Positions 49,801 through 61,977 of a stretch of DNA of 64,000 nt are shown here, piece by piece (the first letter of the stretch is position 1; each line of letters begins with the position of its first letter). The DNA is from Sitta carolinensis (lineage: Eukaryota; Chordata; Aves; Passeriformes; Sittidae): NCBI GenBank assembly GCA_032173965.1, contig JAVUNC010000004.1:23041001-23105000 (forward strand), in the 5' to 3' direction. Position numbers and translations under genes: made by a program. The notes under the pieces were generated by a model that was given only the letters and a program-made list of their open reading frames with translations, was not told the origin of the DNA and searched no databases.

Positions 49801-51505
49801 AATGTAGGGTTTTTCCAGGATTAACTGCACTGTTTCTATTTCCATGCTGCCTTCGGAGGGTGTTGCAGACATTTTAGTGGTTATTTCTTCTATCAGAAGT
49901 TTTCGGCATCCTCTACTGGCTTTAACCATTTACAGTGAATGTTTTTTCTACTGCATTCCAGATTTGTCTAGAACACAACCCCAAGCAGCTGACTGGGATT
50001 TAACTTCATTTGCTGGAAGCCTTTGGTTTATAAGACAAAGAAGTAGTGCTCTCCACAAAAATACAATGTACACATAGACATATCCAAGATAACATTTGTT
50101 TGATTAATTATAACTCCTATTATAGTGTCATTTTAAGTTTGAGCTTCTGCCTGGGTGAACCAGCACTTCCAATTCTGTGGTTAAATAAATTTAGGAAAGA
50201 AACCACATATGCCATAATATATAGGCTGTATAGTACTTAAGCGGACAATTACATTATGCCTTGTTTGCAGGTCTGGTATTTACCTTTTCATGGGAATTTG
50301 TCTTTCTCATGGTTAATTGCAAATGAAATAGACAGAGGCCTTACATCTGGAATCTAACATTAACAAAAAATGTGAAAATTAAGGAAAGAGGACATTGGAA
50401 AGCATTCTTAGTGCTCTTATCATATAGATCATGCTGAGGAAAACAGGAACATTTCCACTTATAAAAAGTTCAAACGATATGTTAAAGAATAATATATTTA
50501 AAGTATTATGGTGTTCTAAAAATATTTTTAATTACTTTACACAGGTGGTATTACATTTGTATGGCATTAGAGGAATTATTACCTTTAATAGCTTTCACAA
50601 GACACTATTAGTGGAAACCCTGCTACCCATGTTTTATCTCAGAGACCTGCATGCCATAATTAAGTGCACTTAAAAAGCCAAATTAAACTGAATGAACAAG
50701 TATCCAGTAAAAATGTTCTCTTGAGCATTCATTCTTACCATGATGAATGATGCTTGTTTTTCTCTTCTCTTTAATTAGAATGTTTCTACGTTTGCCAAAG
50801 AAAATGTTGGAATGAGGACAAAAACTGAAATTATAGGAACAGGGTTTGATGTAATAGCTTATTTGTAAAGGAAACACAACTTGTTTGGTATTTTATTGAA
50901 ACAGGAAGTTCAGAACCTCAGTACACACAAGCACAACAAATTCTCAGGTGCTAGTTGAGTCATCTGTTGTTGGAAGTAGTCTCATAGAAGGCTTCCCTTG
51001 ATTTAGTTTTAATCTTCAATTAACAAAGGGAAGGAAATTACATACAGATTTAGTTTTAGATTATGTGCAAAGTTCTCTGTTGCTTTTTAGCTGTCACCCC
51101 GATGTGCATGCTTTGTGACTGTATCACGCTGGCACTACCAAAGATTGTCTCAGTGAATATATTCAACTTTTAATGAACATTTAAAAAATTATGTATTCCT
51201 TTCATTTATGAAATAATATAAAACTTGACTAGTCTAAGTATTGTGATAGTTCCTTCTCTAGTCAACTCATATCTGATTTCAGCTTTACTTCAAACTGGAG
51301 AAATTAGCAGCTGTGATAAGGTTGTAATTGATAAAAACTACTGTTTTAAGTTTAGTTTGGGATTATTTAATTTTTAAATGTCATATTTATTTTTAATAAG
51401 ACAGTTATATAGCAGAGAAGAGCATAATGATGCCATGTAGTTTTGTTTAGCTGTGAAGTCATTAAAAACACTTTGAAGTTCATGTGTGTATCTTCTCAGG
51501 AGAAG

Positions 51506-51551
51506 ACTTAGCTTTCCTCTTCCTTCAAACTTAGCTTTCCTCTCCCTTCAA
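51506..51551. repeat. 23-bp tandem duplication
   Basis: Two copies of a unit beginning ACTTAGCTTTCCTCT (51506-51528, 51529-51551), with one mismatch. Confidence 0.88.
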
Positions 51552-54500
51552 AGTCTGTATGGCACTGGCCTCTCTTTAATAAGAAGGATATATTGAATTC
51601 CCTGCAAATCACATCATTACTGTTTCCCTGTTTAGCCCCAGGAGTATTCCAGTGTTGTGCAGTGAGTTCTTGCCTCCATTGACAGTCTGAGCAATGATGG
51701 CTTTATAGCTCTCCCAGTATCAGTCCACAGCATAAGGACAAATGCATTACGCTTTAAGCAGAAATGGTTTGAGAAAATATTCCATGGGTATCATTATTAC
51801 TACCACATTAGTTCCTCAATTTTAAACCTAATAAAATTTAAAAATAAAAATACACACATGATCCAGTGAGTGTGCAGGACATTTTTTAACTTTTTCCCTT
51901 ATGCAGGACTAGTTGGATTATATTCTTTTTCCTCATTCTCTGAGTAGTGTACATACTGTAATATACTATGTGTGCAAACAAACAGTACCTTCTGTTACAT
52001 CATGAGAGTTTGCATTGTTATAGGACTAAAGCTGTATTCCTGATACACCCACCTTATTCCCATGGATTTTAGTGGGAATTCTGGATTAGGGCAGAGCCAG
52101 ATATGTTAAATATTTATTTACATACATTTACTAGAAATCTAGTTTGCAGGAGAGAAGTTATTGGGCATTTGTATTTTTTCTAAGATATCCAGATGTGTGA
52201 CTAGAAAATAACTAGTAGTTTTGCCTGAAGACTGTGACTGTTTCTGTGCTTCAGAGTATTTATCTTGCATTTAAGCTCAAATCCCAGTTGCTCGTATTTT
52301 ATGTACAGTACTTGCTGAGTAACATTTGGTTTTCAAACTGGAACTGCTTGCATATGCAATGACAGCCTCTTGAAAATGCTTTCTGCTTTCACTAAGGCTA
52401 AAGCACTTCAGGTAAAATCCAGATAGACTAGAAAGTATTAGACACTCAATCCTGCACTTAGATTCTTAGATGAAGAACAGCAGGAATATAGGAAAGGAAC
52501 TCAGAAAGGAGGACAGGGTCAGAAGTTTGACCCTACAAACTTTGCCCAGCTAGCATGAGAAGTCACTGAAAGTCCACTACCATAAGTCTGCCTAGTTCTC
52601 CATATTTAACTGCTTCATAACTGGCAAGTTCAGATTTAAAACAAACCCAAATTCCATGTGGAATTTACAAGATTTTTTTTAAAATGTTTTTAGAAGATTA
52701 CCATTAGATTTTTAGTAAACAGAAGTGGACTTTCTTGTGAATTGATTTTAGATTGCCACTTCAGATTAGCATTTCAATAGCTTCACCTTTAGAGTCATAC
52801 TTTTATTTTATCTTCATTAAGGTAGTTCCTGCAAGATCATATGCAAATATCAAATAAGTCAAATTAAGATTGTTCCATTATCTTTGTCACTAAAAAAAAG
52901 TTAAATCAGAAATAAGTCATAAGAAAGAAAAAAGTGGGAATGTTATTACATGTTGAAATCCCAAATGCATCTGAAATCCTAATCAGAAATGAGATTATGT
53001 TCTGGATAAGGCTTATATTTCAAACTTCTTACTCGCAGCAACAACATGTTAGACTTCTGTTTTCCTTTGGCATTTGATCAGGTTACTGACACAGTGTCTG
53101 CTCTGCCTCCTGAAGGTTCTTGAGAAGAACACAGTCGGGTAATCTGCTGCAAATGTGTTTGGTGTATTAGTTCACAAGTTCATAAGTGTCAGTTCCTCAA
53201 ACAGGTACTGGAATCGGTTATTTTTAGAAGAGCATCATTTGTTACCATGCATAACTTACAACTGTGATTTGTGAATTCATTTTTTCACTTTATTAAAACA
53301 AATCCTTTTCAAAAGCTTATCCTTAACTTGAGAAATAAAAAGAACAAAGACAATAAACTTAGTGTCATGTACTCGGCGGATACCCCACAAACTATCATAG
53401 CTTTAAACTTACTCTGTATTCACAACAAAAATATTTCTCCCTCAATTTTAGAGAAGACAATCCCAGCTTGCTGTCACAATATTGTCAAAGTTCTTATATT
53501 ATTGTCATGCTAAAAAGTACAATAGTTCATTAAAATAATCTTCAAATAGAAATCATTATGCATGTCTTTTGTTTAGCACCTATGAAGAAAGTGGTCCTCT
53601 GCAAAAAACTTTTCTTGAGTAAAGGTAATTTTAAAACATCATTGATAAAAAGCTTCTGGTCAAATATTTGAACACTTAGGGGCTTTTTGCTCTGTGTGTG
53701 CTGGAGCTCTGCTTGCTACTTTTAGTGCTGGAGGATTAAATGTCTCTGCTTTCCATTCTTCCTATGGGATCTTCCAAATTGTGACATAGATTAAGTGAAG
53801 AGGAGATGTTATTACACACAAAGAAGCATTCCTGCCAAGGAGTACTACTCAGGGAAGTTACAGGCCAGAGGTAATCACGATAGCAGTTCTTTTGGGAGTT
53901 TCTGAAAGCAACCCAAATCAGGTCTAGTTTTGCAGTGGGCAGCATTCCACAGCAGAGGCACTATATGTGATGCCAGGTAATCTCTTTTCGGTGGGCTCTT
54001 TTTTGTGATTCTCAGACAATTTTAAAGACTTTTGCTCTTGAACTTTCAACTGACCCTTTAGTTCATATTTTAAAAACCAAGCATTCCCTGCTAATTATCA
54101 TTGTAGTGCATGAGTTTCCCTGTAAGTAGAGATTTTGCATGGGACTTCTGAACAGGTTTCTGTTGTGCTTTGTCATTACAATGCATCTTTTTAAACAATT
54201 TAAGCAAAAAATCTTTTAATTATACATCACATTTTTGTTACTATTCGGTTTGGTCTGTTGTAATAGAGTATGTGCTAAACAGAAACATTTTGTGGTTGTT
54301 TTGATAAGGGAATACTTTAGGCTGCCCTACTTAGTTTTTCCTCTGTTGATATAAAAAAGATTAAAATAAGTAAGCAACTTTTAAAAAACTAATTTGCTGA
54401 TGTCTGATTTTTAAAGCCAAGTCCTTTTTATTTGTTTCTCTGCAGCATATCAAAAAAGATTGAGAAAAGTCAATCCTCAGAAATTTGAAGGAAACTGAAC

Positions 54501-56196
54501 TTATTGTGTTCAAGCTTTGACATATTTCATAAAGCTGTTGAAAACCAAAACATGAAAGCCAGATTTATGAGCTTTTTTAAAGTTATTTGTAGATTCCCAA
54601 GACGATTGTGTTCCCATCACTTACTGTAGCCTCTAAAACTCAAATGACGCTTAAAAATATTCATGTTTGGCACACACTGAGTTACTGCTGGGCGTTGCAA
54701 TGGCATTCAGCTAAAACTGAAGAGTAGAGAGAATGTATTCTGCCTTCATGTAAAACAATTCAGTCTGCTGAGGAACAGCAAAAGGACTCACATTTTCATA
54801 TTTTAAAGATAAAATTAGCAATTATTTTTAATGTTAAAATTGCATTTATTATAGGTTAATACAGCTGTTTGGGGAATAAGCCATTTGGGAGCATCTGTGT
54901 AACCCTTCACATTTGCCAGGCTTTTCCTTTCAACAAGATCCTCACTTTGTTATTACTGGAATAGAAAACTTTTATTTATCAAAGTATTATTCATCTGCAC
55001 TTTGCCAGGTATAGCAAATCTGTTGACAGCACTGGATTTATCATTTACTGTTAAAGGCAAATGGAAGGATTCCCCGCTTTCCTAAGCCAGTATAACAAAT
55101 GTCATTCTTGAAACTCACTGCACAATATCCTGTGTTGATTAAAAAAAAAAAAAAGGTTGGACTGTCCAAAATGATCAATATCTGAAAAGCCTAAGGTAGT
55201 TGAAATGAGCTTATAATTTTGAATTTTTTACTTTAATGCAAATATGAGGCTTCCATGCCTTGTGTCTTCATTATCTGTAGTATTTAACCATGGGGAGTAT
55301 CAAGTTGTTTTCCATTAAGTACAGTATGTTATTAGCTCATGGAATTTCTGTTTCAGTGTGGTCTTTCATCACTGATATATAGTTATCTGAAAATGTATTC
55401 TTTCAGTCTGAAAATACAGATGCGTTTACTCCCATATGATTAAACATTGCTATTTACTTCATTAATACTTCATTCCTTAAGCTCTTTTGCTGAAATTAAT
55501 AACATACTGGCCTCATGCACTGGTCTGTGTAAAACAAAAACCCAACAAAGAATTTGCCTTATGTGGTTGGGAGAGTTCTGTAAGCTTAGAGGATATCTTA
55601 TATGAAATATGGGTAAATGGTTGCAATATGAGGGAATAAATGCCAAAATGCAACTAATCTTCCTCCTTCTTCTGCTGTATGAGAATGAACACCAATGTGG
55701 GTTAGTTGCATCTGTTAAAAGAAAGCCTACATTTAGCTGAGGTCATTATTTTTGTGCAGTTAATAATTCCATTTGAAAGAAGCATTCCATACCTGTATCA
55801 CTACCCCATTACATCTGCCAGAAGTGACTCCATGCTCCCTGGTGCCTGTGTCTAGGAGTCAGTAATCCAGACAACTGGAAAGGGATCTGCAGAGTGCGTG
55901 AGTGAGTGCTGAGAGCACTGTGCACACCACACACGCTTCAGGCTCTGGGCTCTTTCCAGCCTGCTCTCCCGAACTGAGCCCATCTTCTGGGTGTATTCCA
56001 TCCAAACAGAGTACAGTCTGTGCCCTGATGGCTGCTCCACAGTGAGAACTTAAAGTACACTCAATGGGAATGACTAACAGATTAGTTTCAAAATTGCATT
56101 AAACTAGACCATTAAAAATGTATCATTTTGCCAAAGGTCCTGTGAGGATAGTTCCATCCAGAACAGATCTTTGTCAGCTGTGAGAAAAAACAGGTC

Positions 56197-56302
56197 CATG
56201 TATATATTACATATTATTATATATTAATATAAAATTATATAATATAATAATGTTAATATATATATTATAATTAATAATTTTAAATAAGTAATATATTATT
56301 AA
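56197..56302. repeat. AT-rich (TATAA)-type low-complexity block
   Basis: About 105 bp almost purely A/T with TATTA and ATATA units. Confidence 0.9.
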
Positions 56303-57154
56303 AGTCATGGCTGGTTATCTAAATCAAATTATTTGGAGGCTGAGATTTTCTTGGTTTATATGTGGTCTCAACTGTATGTTTGAACTGTTTGTTCAACTGT
56401 CAGTTGAATTAAGTGAAGAAACTTTCTGTTCTTATTTTGCTTGCTCTGTCTTTTTGAGACATATGGACTTGCATACATTTACAAACTATGTCAGTTGGAG
56501 ATTCAGTATTGCTCACTTAGATCTTCTGCACAGAAGATCCATAAATGATCACATGAGCTCTTTGTCATAAACGTAATGAGACCACCACCTCAGCACATGG
56601 AGGAACCATTGGCATAAATGTACAGCTATTCCATCCCTATACTCTATTTGTTGTCTAGGCTTTTGCTAAGCTACCAGGTTGCAAAATCTGATGAATCATG
56701 ACCTAAAGTTAGTAGAACTGGAGATTCACTTTCTCCGTTCTTTAATTACTAAACTGTCTTCATCACATCTCTTGAGTTTTCTCACTCTGACACTTATGAA
56801 TTTCCTCCCTCCCAACATCCCGCAGAATGGGGAAGCAAGCAGCTTAGCTGCCACCAGGGCTAAGCTACAACAGATTGGAATTAAAATAACCTTGAGAGAT
56901 AGAAGGAATAGTCAGAAGTAAGTATGATGGAGTTCAGTAAAGTGAACAAGTGCAAAGGCAGAGAAATAATTACCTGCAGAGTGATAATGCAATATTTCTG
57001 CCTGAAGAGCAACTCAATATTTTAGAGGATGTGAACCAGTATATGTAACCTCTGTCACATTCTATTCATATTCAATAAAAGAAGCAGGCATACAAGGTGT
57101 GTTAACAGGAATGCTAAGCATAAGACACATGAATTGTTTGCAGCATGCAGAGAG

Positions 57155-57540
57155 CAGTGGTGCAGCCTGAGCTGGAATACCATGTCTAGTTTTGGGCACT
57201 GCACTTCAGGAAAGATGCGGGATCCGCTGGCAAAAATCCCGGGGAGAGTAACAAAACGATCAGAGGTCTATAAAATACAACCCCAGCACAAAGACTGAAA
57301 GAACTGTGTTTGTTTAGTCTAGGGACGACTGAGTGGAGACATGATAACTGTCTTCAAATATTTAAAGGTTGTTGCAAAGAGGAAAAGAAGAAACTGTTCT
57401 CCATGTCCCCTGGCACTAGGACAAGAAATAATGGGCTGAAAATACATCAGAGGCAACTTAGGTTATATCATTAAGGAAAACTTTCTAACTGTGAGAGAAG
57501 ATAAGCATTGGACTAGATTGTGTATGGAGGTGGAAGATTT
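57155..57540 (+). mobile_element. Old, diverged CR1 LINE fragment
   Basis: It retains CR1 landmarks in order: TCTAGTTTTGGGCACTGCAC, then GATCAGAGGTCTATAAAATA. These are followed by GACATGATAACTGTCTTCAA, AGGACAAGAAATAATGGGCT and AACTTTCTAACTGTGAGAGA. The wording is closer to the older reptile/bird CR1 lineages than to the young copy at 18.5 kb. Ends are indistinct. Confidence 0.82.
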
Positions 57541-60500
57541 CTGTTGTTGAATTTTACTGGGATTCTTGGGGACTTGTCACATGTAGTACCTGTAACCTTC
57601 ATAGTATGCCAGTGCTGCATGTGCCACACTCATACACCACTTTGGCATGAGGCATGGAACAGGGCTGCTTTATTGATATTCTGGTGAGGAAAATCCTTCC
57701 CAATTATAATTTGCAGAATTTTGATATAAATTTGTAATTGTAATTTGCATTCTTATCACTACCTGGTAGTCACTTGAGTTATCTTCAAATAAGACAAAAT
57801 GGAAAAAGAACAAGTTTTGAGGCATTTCAGAAAAAAGGTCTAAATTTCTGGACCTGACAAATCCTTTCTTAGTTAGCTAATTTGTAATTAAAGGACTTTT
57901 TCATTTCAAAAATACTTGAATACTTAAAAATACTTCAAAAATACGAAACCAGATGCAAATAAATTTATTTCAGAATATTTTTCAAGTGCTAAACAAATAG
58001 TTATAGTAAAGTGACCGTATCTTACAATATTATCAGAGTGTTTTTAAATTATCTATGTATTGTAAATACAGGTCCTTGATTTGCAAGTCATAGTTATTCC
58101 CAAAAGGGAAAAGACATTGCTTTAGCCTGATGTGGTTTTTATTAATCTATAGTTGATTACACTGAATTATGTAGTTTTTAAAAATAGTCCTATCTCTGGA
58201 AAACAAGGTAATTAAACTAAAAAAAAAAAAAAAAAAGGTTAATTTGATATTTTTTCCTGCAAAAATTTGCTATGCTGGAAAAAAACGGTTCAGACATCTT
58301 CCAGTATAATTTTGAATATCTGCCAAACAGTAGATTTATTTGCCAAACATTTTCATACAGTATTCCTGCTGGGACTGAGTCTTTCAGAGAATAAATTGGT
58401 GAAATTAACTTTTCTTATCAGTCTGTGGGATTTGAGAGAAGCACGGTTGTCTGCCAAAACACAGTAGAAAGAAACAATATCAGATAAATTGTCTGGATTC
58501 AAGTGTTCTTGCTTTTGCCTTTGCCTTGGCCAGGAAACTCTTACGTGAAGGAATATCAGAGGAGAGGAAGAAACTGTTTTGAAGAACTTTTCAGATAATA
58601 CAGTCTTAACTGTATGCCATTTCTCTTTTTGCTTTCCTTTTTGTTTTTCAAGAACAGACATTGAAGGTTTCTTTTTTCTGGATCAAATTTTCTACTTTAT
58701 CCTCTTCCACTTCTGACTCCTGGCTCAGAGCACCAGGTTTTGTACGGCAGAAACCTATGGCATGTTGGCCTGTCCACAATCTCCGTGTGTGTGGTGTGTT
58801 GTGTGTGTGCTGGGGTGCTGATGTATCCTTATCAAGCATTCAAAACGTTCTCACTTCTGGCTCTCTGAAGTCTTGACAGACAGGGAGCTTCTATTTCAGC
58901 CAAAGGATATCAATAACCAATGAGAAAGCATTGTTTTAATAAAGAGTCAGAGATAAACATGGAATATTTGTAATTAATTTATGTCGCATGAATGTTGCAA
59001 GTTGAGTGTTGCTCTGAGAATGGAAAACATCACTAGCAATAACAAATGCGTGTTGTGCCCAGGAGTGGAATGAGGTTCTGGATGCTGTTGAGATAATAGA
59101 AAGGCAATACATCCAAACCAGTTGGGGTCCTGCATCAGTGTGGTGTTCCATTAACTGAGACAACATTCTTTAAAGCTGAGGATCTATTCTTTTGTGAAGC
59201 TGCTTGCTGAAGAAAGATGTTTCTAGCTCTTAACATGCTCTTTTCATGAGCACCAATTTATTTATCTAGTGCAGCATTTCAATGTAATTTTTGAAGCTTT
59301 TAGTGAATACTATTTCAATTTTAATATTCCCAACATGTTAAAAAAACTCAGCCAAGTGCTAAAATAATAATTAAAAAAACCCAACAAACTAAAATGAAGA
59401 GTTTTTAATTTAAGTTGAAAATATATGGCACATGTTTTTCCTACAAAAATAGAGCTGCTACTCAATTAGTTGCATCTATCCTATTAAACCTGATATTTAG
59501 AAAGATGAAAAAGAAAGAATTTCTTCTTTGTCTTGCAGCAGTACTGCATTGTTAACACAAACCTCCTTGATCCCTGTAGGGTCCTGCATATTCTGCAAAT
59601 TCCTCACTGCAGGATAACTGTACTTTCAGAAGTCTGCACACTGCAATACTCTCCTTTTTATCAGAAGCAGGCTGATGGTTCACTTGCATGAATGTAAGCC
59701 CTTGATCTCTGCATATACATGGAGCTCAACATATGTGGGGTTTTTTTTAAATTTTTACTAAATGACAGACTGTCAGAAAATGCATATCACCATGCAAGTG
59801 TAATGATTCCTAAGAGAGATATAATTTTAATTTCATTCCTCACAAGGGCTTCAGAAAGAATTGTAGCAACTGAAAATGTAAACATTATTCAGACAGTATA
59901 TTGATCCATAGCGAAATAATATGAATATTAAAATTTTAAAGCTTAATATTTCCCCAGCAACACCATTAAACTATATTAAATTAATATGCTATTTTATATG
60001 TCTTTTATTGTTAAATCTGTACATTTTCAAAGCATAAAGCCTGTGGGGTTTGGTTCTCATCAGTTTTATGGGGATTTTGTCATTTAATATTTGCAGAGTA
60101 GTGAACTAATCCTTAACACTTTAACAGTCAGTTTTCTTTTTACTGAAAATGAGCAATTCCTCATCAATTTCAAATAGAATAATACTCAGTCTTTGGATAG
60201 ATATAAACCATAAAATATACAATCTTCTCTCTTAAAAGTTGTGTCTGCAATTTAATTTTCTGCTATTTGCATTTAATAGAAATATATTAATTATTTTTGC
60301 AAGTAACGATAACCAAGACATTACAGCTTTCCATGTTTTCATAAATGCTATATTAAATGCTCAAATATTAATTATAAAATAAATCATAAGGGGATTTTTT
60401 GGTAGATTTATCTCTAGTCAATAAGTTAAGAATCACAATTAATAATGCATCCATTGATGTGCAGTGCATGCACAAATTTTCAGACATGGAACCCTTAAAG

Positions 60501-61420
60501 ATGGCCACATTATATATATTATTGAAGCTAATAACTCACACTATCAATTCTAGACTACAAATAAAATTTTTATTAACTGTAATAAATCATAACCATACTC
60601 TTAATTTCATTTTTGTGAAGTGTTAGTATTCCAGTAGCAATTTAGACTGTACATTTCTTCATGTGCTATTTTCTGGAAGTTGGACACTGAAAATTGGGTG
60701 CTGTATATAGGAAATTAGCAGTTTCAGTGCTTAAAAATTTCCAAGTACATCCAAAATATTTATTTTCTTACATGTTACATGTATGCAGGTATTATTCAGA
60801 GATAATACCTTTGTGGCACTTGATAGATGTCTCCTATGGAGTGTATGGAGTTTTGTGTTTGTTCTGGCACCTCGCCCAGCAGAAGCTATTTTCATACAGT
60901 CCTAGACAAAACAACAAAGTTTAGGAGTTTTTATACTATATGCTCTTTTGGCTTTGGGGGATTGAAAATGAACTACAGGAGGGACAATAGTTTACAAAGA
61001 AACCTAAGCTTACAAAGAAAGGCTTCATTTATTTGTCATACATTCTTCTTAAGTTTTGCTTCTGTCAGCAGGATTTTTTTTTTCCATTTAAACTTTTGGT
61101 TCAAACAAACAACTACATTACTGGTACATTTATGAGAAATGTAAAAAAGGTGTCTTCCTGCCATTCATCCAGCTAGTGAAAGGATGAGGTTCATGGTTAG
61201 AGTCTTACCAAAAAGATTAAATAGATGGGTCAATAACACTTTGTTTTAGTGTTCATCTGCTAAATAATACCATTGGAAATGAAAATCAGTGCTGTCTAGT
61301 AGGCACAAACACAATTGTAACCACAACTACTAACTTACAGATCCACAATTTGTAGAAATAGTTGCTTTCAGGATCTGCTATTTTCCCAGGCTTGGTCTCT
61401 GCTAAGGAATTATTTATTTA
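57541..61420. other. Flank, no gene recognised (third part)
   Basis: AT-rich DNA with an A18 run near 58220-58237, a GT-rich run at 58785-58810, and no recognisable exon or element. Confidence 0.65.
58785..58810. repeat. GT-rich microsatellite
   Basis: Imperfect GTGTGTG units. Confidence 0.8.
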
Positions 61421-61677
61421 TTTGTAAAAGTTTGCATGAAGTGGGTATGGTTTCAAAGGACAGAGAGCACCCCTGGAGTGCCACAAAGGCTTTGATGTTG
61501 CAAAGGCAGCTGAGTCAATTCAGGGGTAAGAGCTTGCTTGTGCCCTGTCATCCCCCCACCAAAGCCTGTGTGGTCAGCTGGCTGCCCTTAAGCAGCTGGC
61601 CAGCAACTATACCTTTGGGCCAGTGGGCCAGAGAGCAAAGTTAACCTTGCAGGCTCCTCTCTGAGTTCTGAATGTAA

Positions 61678-61977
61678 TCACTGTGATTTTCGCCTCTCTA
61701 TGGCCTGTGCGTAGATTCGGCGCTTGAGCAAATCGAGGCACAGCTGATTGGGAAAGTGGTGGTGGTGATCCAGACAAAGAAAATGCAGAGATGACAGCCC
61801 ATGTTGAACCTTTCCTTTGATGCTACTATCGGGATGTGCTCTGTTCTTACCCTGTCCTCCTCTCAAATGCACTGGTAGTGAACCCAGATGGAATTGGAAA
61901 CGTAGATTAAGAAAACCCACACTGTAGCACAGCAGCATTTCCCTTCTCTGGGTGCTTCTGCTATGTATTGAATGCAT
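61678..61977 (-). CDS. Candidate small ORF or terminal exon, unrecognised
   Basis: A 99-codon ATG-started frame with a coding-like C-terminus: NQLCLDLLKRRIYAQAIERR then KSQ and stop. The last 66 nt (61743-61678) follow a splice-acceptor-like CCCAATCAG and contain about five CpGs in otherwise AT-rich DNA. The charged amphipathic ending resembles a real protein end more than the surrounding noise. The first 60 residues look less convincing. I do not recognise the family. It could equally be a conserved regulatory element or chance. Confidence 0.2.
   Translation of the reverse strand: MHSIHSRSTQRREMLLCYSVGFLNLRFQFHLGSLPVHLRGGQGKNRAHPDSSIKGKVQHGLSSLHFLCLDHHHHFPNQLCLDLLKRRIYAQAIERRKSQ

Larger units (their letters stand above)
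49801..57154. other. Flank, no gene recognised (second part)
   Basis: AT-rich non-coding DNA. It includes a 23-bp tandem duplication (51506-51551), an A14 run near 55141 and a strongly AT-rich block at 56197-56302. No exon, RNA gene or mobile element is recognised. Confidence 0.65.
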
